A DNA stretch of 64,000 nucleotides from Bacteroidia bacterium (GCA_025454955.1 JALONL010000022.1:1-64000); one strand, 5' to 3'; shown: positions 8,973 to 18,506, counted from the stretch's first letter. Notes: generated from the sequence alone by a model not told the origin. Translations and numbers: made by a program.

Positions 8973-10073
8973 ATGTCACTCAAATGCGGCATTGTTGGCC
9001 TCCCCAATGTGGGCAAGTCAACACTCTTTAACTGCCTTTCCAATGCCAAAGCCCAGGCGGCCAATTTCCCGTTCTGCACCATCGAACCCAACGTGGGCGT
9101 AATTACCGTTCCCGACGAACGCCTCAATAAATTAGCCGAACTCGTTAAACCCGAGCGCATTGTACCCACCACGGTAGAAATCGTGGACATTGCCGGTCTG
9201 GTAAAAGGCGCCAGCAAAGGCGAAGGATTGGGCAATAAATTCCTCGCCAACATCCGCGAAACAAATGCCATCCTGCACGTACTTCGTTGCTTCGACGATC
9301 CCAATGTGGTGCATGTGGACGGTTCGGTAAATCCGGTGCGTGATAAAGAGGTAATCGACCTCGAACTTCAGTTCAAAGACCTCGAATCGGTGGAAGCGCG
9401 CATGAAAAAGGTGGAAAAACAGGCCAAAACCGGTGCCGACAAGGACGCCAAAAAGACCTACGAGATACTCACCGAAATTCAGGCCGCGCTGCTTCAGGGT
9501 AAATCGGCCCGCACGGTGAAAATTTCGAAAGAAGACGAAAAATACATTTACGACCTGCACCTGCTTACCATTAAACCGGTTATGTATGTGTGCAATGTGG
9601 ACGAAGCCTCGGTAAAAACCGGCAACAGACATACCGAAGCCGTGCGCGAGGCCGTGAAAGACGAGGATGCCGAAATCCTGCTCATCACCGCCGCCATGGA
9701 AGCCGAAATTGCCGCCCTCGAATCTTACGAAGACCGTCAGGCTTTCCTCGCCGAAATCGGTCTCGACGAGCCGGGTGTAAACAAACTCATCCACGCCGCC
9801 TACAATCTGCTCAACCTGCAAACCTACTTCACCGCCGGTGTGCAGGAAGTGCGCGCCTGGACCATCGACGTGGGCTTTACTGCCCCGCAGGCCGCCGGTG
9901 TTATTCATACCGACTTCGAAAAAGGATTTATCAAGGCCGAAGTAATTGCCTACAAAGATTATATCGCCCTGGGTTCGGAAGCCGCCTGCCGCGAAGCGGG
10001 CAAACTCCGCATCGAAGGCAAAGAATACATTGTGCAGGAGGCCGATGTGATGCACTTCCGCTTTAATGTGTAA
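8973..10073 (+). CDS. ychF: Ribosome-binding ATPase YchF (Obg-like)
   Basis: 366 residues from ATG 8973, the length of E. coli YchF (363). The P-loop is unmistakable: MSLKCGIVGLPNVGKSTLFN. The following TIEPNVGVITVPDERLNKLA segment, the DIAGLVKGASKGEGLGNKFL G3 motif and the C-terminal TGS-like domain (FTAGVQEVRAWTIDVGFTAP, then IHTDFEKGFIKAEVIAYKDY) complete the family signature. YchF/OLA1 proteins hydrolyse ATP rather than GTP, bind ribosomes and are linked to stress responses. The open frame extends 20 codons upstream but without conserved sequence. It is followed five bases later by a small membrane-protein gene. The long open frame on the opposite strand is a composition shadow. Confidence 0.96.
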   Translation: MSLKCGIVGLPNVGKSTLFNCLSNAKAQAANFPFCTIEPNVGVITVPDERLNKLAELVKPERIVPTTVEIVDIAGLVKGASKGEGLGNKFLANIRETNAILHVLRCFDDPNVVHVDGSVNPVRDKEVIDLELQFKDLESVEARMKKVEKQAKTGADKDAKKTYEILTEIQAALLQGKSARTVKISKEDEKYIYDLHLLTIKPVMYVCNVDEASVKTGNRHTEAVREAVKDEDAEILLITAAMEAEIAALESYEDRQAFLAEIGLDEPGVNKLIHAAYNLLNLQTYFTAGVQEVRAWTIDVGFTAPQAAGVIHTDFEKGFIKAEVIAYKDYIALGSEAACREAGKLRIEGKEYIVQEADVMHFRFNV

Positions 10074-10078
10074 TACCA

Positions 10079-10306
10079 ATGAAAGAACTGCTGAATGTGC
10101 TGCTGTTTATGGGAATGTATTTTATTCTCCCGTACCTCGGTGCCTGGTGGGCAATAAACAAACTCAGTAAACGCTTCACATCGCTCAATAACGAAGGTTT
10201 CGGTTCGCGTATCATACGCGGAATCGTTTTTCTTGGGCTTGCATTAGTTACTGTGGCCATTGTAATTACCATACTCTGGCTCGTAAAACTGGCAATGGCA
10301 GGCTGA
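10079..10306 (+). CDS. Small two-helix membrane protein
   Basis: 75 residues with two hydrophobic segments: LLNVLLFMGMYFILPYLGAW near the N terminus and GIVFLGLALVTVAIVITILW near the C terminus, joined by a basic loop (NKLSKRF, GFGSRII). It starts five bases after ychF and is probably co-transcribed with it. I do not recognise the family; it could be an inner-membrane accessory protein. It is supported by a clean start, the hydrophobic pattern and the tight spacing. Confidence 0.6.
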   Translation: MKELLNVLLFMGMYFILPYLGAWWAINKLSKRFTSLNNEGFGSRIIRGIVFLGLALVTVAIVITILWLVKLAMAG

Positions 10307-10363
10307 TGGTTGCCCGCTGCCGACCCGCCGGGCCGTATTGTTAAAAAGGAAAGGAACTGAATT

Positions 10364-12220
10364 ATGGCAGAAAAAGTAAAATACAACGAAGACAGTATCA
10401 AGTCGCTCGACTGGAAAGACCATATCCGGCTGCGGCCCGGTATGTATATCGGTAAACTTGGCGACGGCTCTTCGGCCGATGATGGTATTTATATTCTTCT
10501 CAAAGAGGTAATCGACAACTCCATCGACGAGTTTGTGATGGGCAACGGAAGAAGCATTGAAGTGCAGATAAAAGACGGCACGGTGCGTATACGCGACTAT
10601 GGCCGCGGAATTCCGCTCGGCAAAGTAATCGACTGCGTATCGAAAATCAATACCGGTGCCAAGTACGATTCGGAAGCGTTTAAGAAATCTGTTGGGTTGA
10701 ATGGCGTGGGTACGAAGGCGGTGAATGCCCTTTCGTCGTGGTTCCGCGTACAGTCGGTGCGCGAAGGCAAAAGCAAGGTGGCCGAATTCAAACGCGGCGA
10801 ACTCATGCTCGACGATAAAATAAAGAATACCGACGAGAATGACGGAACCATTATCAGCTTCATTCCCGACGACACCGTATTTTTAAACTACCACTACGTA
10901 AACGAGTATGTGGAGAAAATGCTTTGGAACTATGCGTACCTCAACACCGGGCTTACGCTGTGGTACAATGGCAACAAAATAAAATCAGACAACGGTCTGC
11001 TCGATCTTTTGCAGAAAAACCTGAGCGGCCCTATCGTATATCCTATCATTCACCTGCGCGGCAACGATGTGGAGCTGGCCATGACGCACAGCGACCAGCA
11101 GTATGTGGAGGATTACTACTCGTTTGTAAACGGCCAGCACACCACGCAGGGCGGTACACACCAGGCGGCTTTCCGCGAAGCGGTGGTAAAAGTGCTGCGC
11201 GATTTTTACAAGAAAGATTACGAAGCGGTTGATTTGCGCACCTCCATTGTGGCCGCCATCAGCGTAAAAGTGCTGGAGCCGGTGTTTGAGTCGCAAACCA
11301 AAACCAAACTCGGTTCGCAGGATGTGGGGCCAAACGGCCCGTCGATGAGGGCTTTTCTGGCCGATTTCCTCAAGGAACTCGACAATTACCTCCACAAAAA
11401 TCCGGAAACGGCTGATGCGCTTCACCGCAAAATCCTGCAAAGCGAGCGCGAACGCAAAGAGCTTTCCGGCATTCAGAAGCTGGCCCGCGACCGCGCCAAA
11501 AAGGCCAACCTGCACAACAAAAAACTCCGCGACTGCCGCGTACACCTCACCGATCTTAAAGACGAACGCCGGCTCAACAGCACGCTGTTTATTACCGAAG
11601 GCGACTCGGCCAGCGGTTCCATTACCAAAGCGCGTGATGTAAATACACAGGCCGTATTCAGTTTGAAAGGCAAACCGCTCAACGCATTCGGGCTCACCAA
11701 AAAAGTGGTGTACGAAAACGAAGAGTTCAACCTCATTCAGGCCGCACTCGATATTGATGACGGCATGGAAAACCTGCGCTACAACAATATCGTAATTGCC
11801 ACCGATGCCGATGTGGACGGAATGCACATTCGTTTGCTGCTGCTCACGTTCTTCCTGCAGTTTTTCCCCGATCTGGTGAAAAAAGGCCACATCAAAATTC
11901 TGCAAACACCGCTTTTCCGGGTGCGCAATAAAAAAGAAACCATTTATTGCTACTCCGAAGACGAACGCCGCAAAGCCATTCAGAAACTCGGTGCCAAGCC
12001 CGAAATTACCCGCTTCAAGGGCTTAGGCGAAATTTCGCCCGATGAGTTTAAAAACTTCATCGGCAAGGATATTCGCCTCGAACCGGTGCTGTTGAGCTCG
12101 GGCGGAATGATTGGTGAACTGCTCTCGTACTACATGGGCAAAAACACCGATGAGCGTCAGAAATTCATCATCAGCAACCTTCGCGTAGAGCGCGATCTGG
12201 CTGAAGATGCAGTGGTTTAA
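10364..12220 (+). CDS. parE: DNA topoisomerase IV subunit B
   Basis: 618 residues. GHKL ATPase domain: [39 protein letters not shown]. Transducer with the QTKTKLGS loop. TOPRIM domain: [12 protein letters not shown] with the catalytic Glu, and [14 protein letters not shown] with the metal-binding Asp pair. The end has the [17 protein letters not shown] segment typical of GyrB/ParE. It supplies ATP-driven gate closure for chromosome decatenation together with subunit A at 12970. Calling it ParE rather than GyrB rests on the neighbouring A subunit, which lacks a GyrA box. An AAAGGAAAGGAAC purine run precedes the ATG. An SGNH hydrolase gene separates it from parC. Confidence 0.9.
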   Translation: MAEKVKYNEDSIKSLDWKDHIRLRPGMYIGKLGDGSSADDGIYILLKEVIDNSIDEFVMGNGRSIEVQIKDGTVRIRDYGRGIPLGKVIDCVSKINTGAKYDSEAFKKSVGLNGVGTKAVNALSSWFRVQSVREGKSKVAEFKRGELMLDDKIKNTDENDGTIISFIPDDTVFLNYHYVNEYVEKMLWNYAYLNTGLTLWYNGNKIKSDNGLLDLLQKNLSGPIVYPIIHLRGNDVELAMTHSDQQYVEDYYSFVNGQHTTQGGTHQAAFREAVVKVLRDFYKKDYEAVDLRTSIVAAISVKVLEPVFESQTKTKLGSQDVGPNGPSMRAFLADFLKELDNYLHKNPETADALHRKILQSERERKELSGIQKLARDRAKKANLHNKKLRDCRVHLTDLKDERRLNSTLFITEGDSASGSITKARDVNTQAVFSLKGKPLNAFGLTKKVVYENEEFNLIQAALDIDDGMENLRYNNIVIATDADVDGMHIRLLLLTFFLQFFPDLVKKGHIKILQTPLFRVRNKKETIYCYSEDERRKAIQKLGAKPEITRFKGLGEISPDEFKNFIGKDIRLEPVLLSSGGMIGELLSYYMGKNTDERQKFIISNLRVERDLAEDAVV

Positions 12221-12225
12221 ATTTG
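12218..12225 (+). promoter_or_regulatory. Promoter core overlapping the parE stop codon
   Basis: TAAATTTG, an exact TAnnTTTG match whose first three bases are the parE stop codon. Only four bases separate it from the SGNH hydrolase ATG at 12230, so a transcript from it would have essentially no leader. No -33 TTG was found, so it may be coincidental. Confidence 0.35.
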
Positions 12226-12229
12226 CCGT

Positions 12230-12946
12230 ATGAGCAAGTGGCTTTGGATAGGATTGATTGCAGTGGTGGCGGCAGTGTTTGTGTTTGTGCTGCCCTCGCT
12301 CGAATCGGCCAATCGCGAAAAGCGACTGGATAACGTTTACGCAAAATCGAAAATGACAGGCACGCAAATACAGCAACTCTTCGAAAAACTTCCGTCGCAA
12401 ACGGAAGGCGCTGTGGTATTTGCCGGAAACAGCCTCACATACGATTTTCCGCTGCATATTCTGGGCAAAGACAAACTCATCAACCACGGCATTCCCGGTG
12501 CGCAAATCAGCACCATGATTTACCAGACCGAAAGCCTGGCCGATGCGCCGCCGCAAATGCTATTCCTCGAAGGAGGAATAAACGACCTGCTCACCGGCAG
12601 CAACGCACAGCAGGTGTGCCGTGCGTGGAATGCCCTGCTCGACAAACTCACCGCCGAACTGCCCGATACGCGCATTGTGGTGCAAAGCATTTTACCGGTG
12701 AATACGCAGCAATTAAACTCCATACGCATTCCCGGCCTTCGCGATTCGATAGCAGCCGTAAACACACACCTTTATGCCGAGTGCATGAAACGAAACTTAG
12801 TCTTTGCCGACGTGTACACACGCCTGCAAACCGACGGACAGTTAAACCCAAGGCATACCACAGACGGAGTTCATCTTACCCCCGAAGGATACGCCGTTTG
12901 GGCCGAAGTCATTCGCCCCATACTTTCTTCCGCATCAAGTAATTAA
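12230..12946 (+). CDS. SGNH/GDSL-family hydrolase between parE and parC
   Basis: 238 residues with an N-terminal membrane anchor or signal segment (LWIGLIAVVAAVFVFVLPSL). SGNH blocks are visible: block I VVFAGNSLTYDF with the nucleophile Ser, block II Gly in NHGIPGAQISTM, block III GGINDLL with the oxyanion Asn, and block V DGVHLTPEGY with the Asp-His pair. It is probably an esterase or acyl-hydrolase facing the periplasm, perhaps on lipids or acetylated glycans; the substrate cannot be read. It starts nine bases after the parE stop and ends 23 bases before parC, so topoisomerase IV is split by an unrelated hydrolase. Confidence 0.85.
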   Translation: MSKWLWIGLIAVVAAVFVFVLPSLESANREKRLDNVYAKSKMTGTQIQQLFEKLPSQTEGAVVFAGNSLTYDFPLHILGKDKLINHGIPGAQISTMIYQTESLADAPPQMLFLEGGINDLLTGSNAQQVCRAWNALLDKLTAELPDTRIVVQSILPVNTQQLNSIRIPGLRDSIAAVNTHLYAECMKRNLVFADVYTRLQTDGQLNPRHTTDGVHLTPEGYAVWAEVIRPILSSASSN

Positions 12947-12969
12947 AAGAACCGCATACGCATACGATC

Positions 12970-15615
12970 ATGAGCGATCAGAACAACGAAAACGACCTTT
13001 TTAAACCATCCGGTACCGGCCAGAACAGCGGGCACGGCGAGCAGCAGGTGCGCCATATTAATGGTATGTACGAAGACTGGTTTCTCGACTATGCTTCCTA
13101 CGTAATCCTTGAGCGTGCCGTGCCTTATGTGGAAGACGGGCTCAAACCCGTACAGCGTCGCCTGCTGCATTCCATGTGGGAACTCGAAGACGGTCGCTAT
13201 AACAAGGTGGCCAACATTATCGGCAACACCATGAAATACCACCCGCACGGCGATGCTTCCATTGGCGATGCGCTGGTGCAGATGGGCCAGAAAGACCTGC
13301 TCATTGACATGCAGGGCAACTGGGGAAATCTTTACACCGGCGATGGTGCTGCCGCACCGCGTTACATTGAAGCACGCCTCTCGAAATTTGCGCTCGATGT
13401 GGTGTTTAATCCCAAAACCACTCCGTGGCAACTCAGCTACGACGGGCGCAACCGCGAGCCGGTAACATTGCCCATGAAATTTCCGCTGCTGCTGGCGCAG
13501 GGCGTGGAAGGCATTGCCGTGGGTCTGGCCTGTAAAATTCTTCCGCACAATTTCAACGAACTGATAGACGCTTCAATAGCCATTCTGCGCGGAAAGAAGC
13601 CCGATATTGTGCCCGATTTCCCCACGGCCGGCATGGCCGATTTTTCCAACTACAACGAAGGCTTGCGTGGTGGAAAAATACGCGTACGTGCCCGCCTAAA
13701 GGTGAAAGACAGCAAAACACTTGTCATTACCGAAATACCTTTCGGCACCACCACCGGCTCACTTATTGATTCAATTATTGCGGCCAACGAAAAAGGCAAA
13801 ATTAAAGTCCGCAAAATTGAAGACAATACCGCCGAATTTGTGGAAATTCTCGTACACCTGCAGCCCGGTGTATCGCCCGACAAAACCATTGATGCGCTTT
13901 ACGCCTTCACGCAGTGCGAGGTATCTATTTCGCCCAATGCCTGCGTAATTGAGGAAGAGAAGCCGCGCTTTGTGGGCGTAAACGAAATGCTTAAAATTTC
14001 CACCCAGCGCACACTCGATCTGCTGCGCCGCGAACTGGAAATTGAGCTCAACGAATTGCAGGAACAATGGCACTTTTCTTCGCTTGAGAAAATCTTCATC
14101 AAGGAAGAAATGTACATCGAATTTAAGAAATATGCCGATCGCGAATCGCTGTACGGCTATCTCTACGAGCGTTTCAAGCCGCACCGCAAGAAACTGATAC
14201 GCGAAATTGTGGACGAAGACCTTGGCCGTCTCACACAAATTCCGATGATACGCATTACCCGTTTCGACAGCATCAAGGCCGACGAAAAAATGCGCGATCT
14301 CGAACAGAAGATCGAAGGCGTAAAAAACAACCTCGCGCATCTTACCGATTTTGCCATTGAGTATTTCAAGGAACTGAAAAAGAAATACGGCACAGGCCGC
14401 GAGCGCAAAACGGAAATTCGCCAGTTTGATGTGATCGAAGCCCGGCAGGTGGTGGCTGTAAACTCAAAACTCTATGTAAACCGCGAGGAAGGTTTTATCG
14501 GCTCGGGATTGAAGAAAGACGAGTTTGTGTGCGACTGTTCCGACCTCGACGAAGTAATTGTCTTCCGCAGCGACGGCGTAATGATGGTGACCAAACTGGC
14601 CGAGAAAACCTACGTCGGTAAGGGCATCATATACATTGCCATTTACAAGAAAGGCGACGACCGCACGGTTTACAACATGGCCTATCGCGATGGTTTGCGC
14701 GGCAATGTAATGGTGAAACGTTTCAGCGTAACAGCCATTACACGCGATAAGGAGTACAACCTCACACGCGGGGCCAAAGACTCGAAAGTGCATTATTTCA
14801 GCGTAAGCCCCAACGGCGAGCCGGAAGTAATTGGTGTGCATCTTACACCCAATTCGGGCGCACGAAAGCTGGAGTTTGATATGGATCTGAGCCAGGTAGC
14901 CGTGAAAGGGCGTGATGCACAGGGAAATATTCTTACCCGCTATCCCGTGCGCAAAATTGTACTCAAGCAAAAAATGCAGGCCGCCGTGCGCAAACAAAGC
15001 GTGTGGTACGACCCGCAAACACGCCGTCTGAGCTACGACGAGCGCGGGCGTTTCATCGGTCAGTTCGGCCCCGAAGACCGCATTCTCGAAGTTACCCAAA
15101 GTGGCCATTACCGCCTCACCGGCTTCGACCTGAGCACTTACTTTGAAGAAGACACCATTTTGCTCGAAAAATTCGATCCCAAGGCCACTGCTTCGGCGGT
15201 GTATTTCGACGGCGAGAGCAAACAGTATTTCGTAAAGCGTTTCCTTTTCGAGCCCACCGATAAGAAAACACTTTTTATCACCGAAAATTCCGACTCGAAG
15301 CTGGCCATCATTACCACCAAACCTTCTACCACGCTCACATTGAGTTTTGCCAAAGTAAAAGGAACCGAGTTGCCCGATGAAGCCTACGATATGGACAACA
15401 TTATCGAAGTGCGCAACCTCAAGGCAAAAGGCAACAAGCTCACGCCAAACAAACTCAAGGAGAAAAACGGACTCACCCTTACCGATCCGTTTTCGCAGTT
15501 GAGCGATGATGAATTGATGGAAGAATCCAGCGGTCTTTCGCCGGTGGAAGAAATGAGAAAATCGAATAAAAAAGACACGGGCAGCGGCAGCAAACCGCAG
15601 GGCTCGTTGTTTTAA
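12970..15615 (+). CDS. parC: DNA topoisomerase IV subunit A
   Basis: 881 residues. Breakage-reunion domain: EDGLKPVQRRLLHSMWE, KYHPHGDASIGDALVQMGQ, and DGAAAPRYIEARLSKFA with the DNA-linking Tyr at residue 132. A long coiled-coil segment is at about 380-480, then a C-terminal beta-pinwheel from about 490 (NREEGFIGSGLKKDEF, YVGKGIIYIAIYKKGDDRT) with no GyrA box (QRRGGKG), which favours ParC. The acidic, low-complexity tail ends KKDTGSGSKPQGSLF. In the quinolone-determining region the position matching E. coli ParC Ser80 is Ala (HGDA) and that matching Glu84 is Asp. Start 12970 is the first ATG after the hydrolase gene. A terminator follows at 15621. Confidence 0.92.
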   Translation: MSDQNNENDLFKPSGTGQNSGHGEQQVRHINGMYEDWFLDYASYVILERAVPYVEDGLKPVQRRLLHSMWELEDGRYNKVANIIGNTMKYHPHGDASIGDALVQMGQKDLLIDMQGNWGNLYTGDGAAAPRYIEARLSKFALDVVFNPKTTPWQLSYDGRNREPVTLPMKFPLLLAQGVEGIAVGLACKILPHNFNELIDASIAILRGKKPDIVPDFPTAGMADFSNYNEGLRGGKIRVRARLKVKDSKTLVITEIPFGTTTGSLIDSIIAANEKGKIKVRKIEDNTAEFVEILVHLQPGVSPDKTIDALYAFTQCEVSISPNACVIEEEKPRFVGVNEMLKISTQRTLDLLRRELEIELNELQEQWHFSSLEKIFIKEEMYIEFKKYADRESLYGYLYERFKPHRKKLIREIVDEDLGRLTQIPMIRITRFDSIKADEKMRDLEQKIEGVKNNLAHLTDFAIEYFKELKKKYGTGRERKTEIRQFDVIEARQVVAVNSKLYVNREEGFIGSGLKKDEFVCDCSDLDEVIVFRSDGVMMVTKLAEKTYVGKGIIYIAIYKKGDDRTVYNMAYRDGLRGNVMVKRFSVTAITRDKEYNLTRGAKDSKVHYFSVSPNGEPEVIGVHLTPNSGARKLEFDMDLSQVAVKGRDAQGNILTRYPVRKIVLKQKMQAAVRKQSVWYDPQTRRLSYDERGRFIGQFGPEDRILEVTQSGHYRLTGFDLSTYFEEDTILLEKFDPKATASAVYFDGESKQYFVKRFLFEPTDKKTLFITENSDSKLAIITTKPSTTLTLSFAKVKGTELPDEAYDMDNIIEVRNLKAKGNKLTPNKLKEKNGLTLTDPFSQLSDDELMEESSGLSPVEEMRKSNKKDTGSGSKPQGSLF

Positions 15616-15620
15616 ACACA

Positions 15621-15654
15621 AAAGGCGGTATCGGTTGATGATGCCGCCTTTTTT
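15621..15654 (+). terminator. Intrinsic terminator after parC
   Basis: AAAGGCGG (15621-15628) pairs with CCGCCTTT (15644-15651), followed by more T residues to 15654. It lies six bases after the parC stop and directly before the next gene. Confidence 0.8.
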
Positions 15655-15666
15655 ATGCTGCCACAC

Positions 15667-16317
15667 ATGAGCAAAACCGCAGTAGTTTTCGGATCAACCG
15701 GCCTTATTGGCAGTTTTTTGCTGAAACAGCTTCTGGCCGACGAACGATATGCCGAAGTAAAAATTCTGGTGCGAAAACCCACCGGAATACGCCACGCAAA
15801 ACTGGATGAAGTAGTCACCAACTTCAAAAATCTCGACGATTTAAGGCAGGAAGTAAAAGGCGATGAAGTGTTTTGCTGCCTCGGCACCACCATAAAAACA
15901 GCAGGATCGGAAGCCGCCTTCCGTCGCATCGACTTCGAATTGGTGCGCTGGGCGGCAATGAGTGCCAGAGAAAACAAAGTGAATGCTTTTTTAGTCGTAT
16001 CGTCGATTGGGGCTAATGCAAAGTCGCGCAATTTTTACCTGCGTACCAAAGGCGAAATGGAACTGGCCGTAACCGCAGCCGGATTTGAAAAATGTGTAGT
16101 TGTGCGTCCCTCCATGCTGCTGGGCCCGCGCACAGAGAAACGCTTCGGCGAAAGCATGGGTAAAGCCATTATGAACGCATTTTCATTTGCCATTCCCAAA
16201 CACTGGAAAGCCGTAGAGGCCGAAGATGTGGCTGCTTCGATGATTGAAGCGGCCAATAGTCAGAATGAAAACGGAGTGATTGAAAATGAGCGTTTGCTAA
16301 AACGATTGCAATCGTAA
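15667..16317 (+). CDS. NAD(P)-binding atypical short-chain dehydrogenase-like protein
   Basis: 216 residues from ATG 15667; an ATG at 15655 adds four residues but sits on the terminator. Rossmann N terminus KTAVVFGSTGLIGSFLLKQL, with the GxxGxxG dinucleotide-binding loop. Then EVFCCLGTTIKTAGSEAAFR and FLVVSSIGANAKSRNFYLRTKGEMELAV, which carries a Ser and the YLRTKGEME Tyr-x-x-x-Lys-type active-site segment. The overall pattern resembles the HTATIP2/TIP30-like NAD(P)H-binding group. The substrate is unknown. It lies downstream of parC but behind a terminator, and no TAnnTTTG box is visible, so its promoter is unclear. Confidence 0.8.
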   Translation: MSKTAVVFGSTGLIGSFLLKQLLADERYAEVKILVRKPTGIRHAKLDEVVTNFKNLDDLRQEVKGDEVFCCLGTTIKTAGSEAAFRRIDFELVRWAAMSARENKVNAFLVVSSIGANAKSRNFYLRTKGEMELAVTAAGFEKCVVVRPSMLLGPRTEKRFGESMGKAIMNAFSFAIPKHWKAVEAEDVAASMIEAANSQNENGVIENERLLKRLQS

Positions 16318-16440
16318 TACCCACATTTAATTGAGCAGCACGATCATCTTACTACTTCCCCAAAAGCACAGTTACATGTTTATTTAAGTCGAAACTATTT
16401 CGGTTGATAAGTATTACTGTAAACTACTAATTGTGTTTAT

Positions 16441-16448
16441 TATATTTG
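16441..16448 (+). promoter_or_regulatory. Promoter core TATATTTG
   Basis: An exact TAnnTTTG match 41 bases before ATG 16490. A TTG is present nearby but too close (7 bases) to serve as a -33 element. Confidence 0.4.
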
Positions 16449-16489
16449 TTTAGCAACAGTTGATATATCAGTCATTTATCCCAAACAAA

Positions 16490-17059
16490 ATGAATAAGAT
16501 ATGTTTTTGTTTTTTTATGTTATCCAGTTTGTTCGTAAACGCACAATCTGAAAGGTCGTTTTCACTAATAAAGCCCGACTTAAATAATACTATTTTATTA
16601 GGGAATCCTGAAAATACCGAATCTGAATTTAGGCACGGTCTTTCTGTGAATGTGGGTTCTATTCTTCTATTCCATAATGTTGGAGTAGGATATGAATGTT
16701 TGATAACTTCAAATCGTAATTTCAAACTTTATGCCGGAGCAGGAGGTGCCTTTACTTCCTTTTTTCCTTTTGATGAAACCAAGGGTGCTTATGGCTTTTT
16801 AGATACACATATATCAACTGGCAGTGGGAATAATCATTTTGAAGCTGCTTTGGGTACATTCATTTATGCAAATTTATCCCACCAGACAAATAATAATATT
16901 ACCCCAACTTTTAGAGATATTACAACCGTTCTTCCTTTGGTTCGTTTAGGTTATCGCTATCAACGCCAGGGTGCGGGTTTCTACTTTCGTACCGGATTAG
17001 GTTTTCCTGATATGCTTTATCTAAGTTTTGGCAAATCTTTTGGAAGAATTAATAAGTAA
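16490..17059 (+). CDS. Secreted or outer-membrane protein of unknown function in an AT-rich patch
   Basis: 189 residues from ATG 16490, which opens a signal peptide (MNKICFCFFMLSSLFVNAQ); the 10 codons upstream are not signal-like. The mature part has strands with alternating aromatics (FKLYAGAGGAFTSFFPF, VRLGYRYQRQGAGFYFRTGLGF) and ends in YLSFGKSFGRINK, consistent with a small outer-membrane barrel. Its base composition is clearly more AT-rich than the neighbouring genes, a hint of separate origin. I do not recognise the family. Confidence 0.6.
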   Translation: MNKICFCFFMLSSLFVNAQSERSFSLIKPDLNNTILLGNPENTESEFRHGLSVNVGSILLFHNVGVGYECLITSNRNFKLYAGAGGAFTSFFPFDETKGAYGFLDTHISTGSGNNHFEAALGTFIYANLSHQTNNNITPTFRDITTVLPLVRLGYRYQRQGAGFYFRTGLGFPDMLYLSFGKSFGRINK

Positions 17060-17078
17060 ATTCACATAAAACTATTAG

Positions 17079-17417
17079 TTGGATTTTCACGAGAGATTAT
17101 TCCTGACAGTAATGTCAGATTATGCAGATTGCTTGAATGAAGATAAAAAAAAGCGCTACAAAATCGGTTGTAGAAATAAACTATCACCGCTTAAAGGTGA
17201 TGTTAAATTTAGAAAGCGGAAAATTATAACTCACGCTTCGCTTAAATGGTTTGCGTTTTACAATCCAGATAATTTGCCAGATGAGTATTGGAAGCCAGTA
17301 AATGAAGCCCATTTCAGAATTTGTGTTACGGAGTTAAGCTTCTTTTGCGGGAAGCATTTTATAATGAAGTTTCAGCATCTTCATTCCCAAAAACCAGAAC
17401 CAGTGATCGGTGCGTAA
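17079..17417 (+). pseudogene. Possible truncated ORF, AT-rich
   Basis: An open frame of 112 codons (or from ATG 17112, MSDYADCLNED). The first ~80 residues read like protein (RKRKIITHASLKWFAFYN, NLPDEYWKPVNEAHFRICV) with AT-rich codons like the gene before it. The last ~28 residues are simply the antisense of the 3' end of the gene on the opposite strand (17334-18188). The simplest reading is a gene remnant cut at about 17333, where the frame runs on into foreign sequence. No family was recognised and it may not be expressed. Confidence 0.3.
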
Positions 17418-18188
17418 AACCTTATTTTCGTCGCAATATACATGTATGATTTCCTTGAGCGGAATGCGTTTTACTTTCACAAATCCGGGCTTGTGTTTTT
17501 GCACACGGTAATATCCCGCACCGCCAAAAGACGAACGATCTGATACTAATCTGAAAGAACCGTCGGGCATAAATTCGGGCCTGAGAATTACGGTTACATT
17601 ACCATCGGGCAGGGGAAAAACAACCCGTACAAATGTGTGGTCGTGAATGCGTATCACCGCATAAAATCCGCAATACACCACACGTTTATCCATTATCCGC
17701 TTACGGAGCCAGCATACAAGAGTGGTTTCCCCCCAGGCGGTTTTCAGCGGAATTACTTCGCTGCTCATGCCCATGCTGGTGTCCATGGCATTGAGCGGAA
17801 TGTTGAGCTGGTTTATTTCAATGCTGATGGTGTTTATGAGCAGCCGGGCAAACAATTTTGCAGGGTAAAATGATTGCGTCCACACATCCATTTTGTACCC
17901 CGAAGTTTGCTCATAAAACCGCGCCACTTCCGTCTGAAAGTTTGGGTGTGCCCCGCTGCCCAGCAACGAAAAATCGTTCATCAGGCCCGAATTATCTCTG
18001 CTTCCTATTTCAAGATTATTTTCAGCGGCAAACTCGCTATAAAAGCTATCGCCAATGTATTTTCCGCCCATCGGCCCATTTAGCCAGGGATTAAGGGTTA
18101 ACGATTCGGTGCGGCCTGTGAGTGTAAGCCACAGGCGTATGGTGCGTGAAAAAACGGTAGCCAGAATATTTCTTGGGGTAATGCTCAT
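17334..18188 (-). CDS. Conserved-looking protein of unknown function
   Basis: 284 residues, no signal peptide and no clear membrane segment. It has a mixed alpha/beta look: GPMGGKYIGDSFYSEFAAEN near residue 40-60, FYEQTSGYKMDVWTQSFYP near 90-110, then a beta-rich half (VVYCGFYAVIRIHDHTFVRV, NVTVILRPEFMPDGSFRLV, GGAGYYRVQKHKPGFVKVK). The last segment may be a lipid- or ligand-binding beta sheet. It follows an 18-base gap after a small membrane-protein gene and is probably in an operon with it. I do not recognise the family. Confidence 0.6.
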   Translation of the reverse strand: MSITPRNILATVFSRTIRLWLTLTGRTESLTLNPWLNGPMGGKYIGDSFYSEFAAENNLEIGSRDNSGLMNDFSLLGSGAHPNFQTEVARFYEQTSGYKMDVWTQSFYPAKLFARLLINTISIEINQLNIPLNAMDTSMGMSSEVIPLKTAWGETTLVCWLRKRIMDKRVVYCGFYAVIRIHDHTFVRVVFPLPDGNVTVILRPEFMPDGSFRLVSDRSSFGGAGYYRVQKHKPGFVKVKRIPLKEIIHVYCDENKVLRTDHWFWFLGMKMLKLHYKMLPAKEA

Positions 18189-18206
18189 CGCCGAAAAATA
18201 AAATTA

Positions 18207-18506
18207 TCAGGATACTTTTTGTTTGTTTCGCGTGTAAAACCACCATTGCCAAAACCACGAAGTGCCGAGGAATACCACAAGAATAAATGCGGCACCGGCA
18301 AAAATGGGATGCGTTACAAATCCATCGAATCCATGATTATAAATGAACAGCACAAAAGCCGCTACGGCATTGGCCAGCCCCCAAATTACATTACGCGTAT
18401 TTCCTATGCCAAATCCGCTGAGCATTTGTGCTTTCCATACACCCAATACATAATGCGGCATTGCATTCATGAGCAGCGCACCGGTTAGAAAATCGATGAA
18501 ATTCAT
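18207..18506 (-). CDS. Small three-helix membrane protein
   Basis: 99 residues with about three transmembrane helices: FIDFLTGALLMNAMPHYVLG, VIWGLANAVAAFVLFIYN and IFAGAAFILVVFLGTSWFWQ. A basic C terminus (TRNKQKVS) suggests a cytoplasmic end. It is the first gene of a likely two-gene minus-strand unit with the protein at 17334. A promoter core lies at 18532-18539, 26 bases upstream. Family not recognised. Confidence 0.65.
   Translation of the reverse strand: MNFIDFLTGALLMNAMPHYVLGVWKAQMLSGFGIGNTRNVIWGLANAVAAFVLFIYNHGFDGFVTHPIFAGAAFILVVFLGTSWFWQWWFYTRNKQKVS

Noticed and set aside
9132..10079. Long antisense reading frame opposite ychF
   Set aside because: Composition shadow of the strongly codon-biased ychF gene; the product has no signal peptide or motif and the real gene is unmistakable.
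14464..15666. Antisense reading frame opposite parC
   Set aside because: Shadow of parC coding sequence with no independent start signal.
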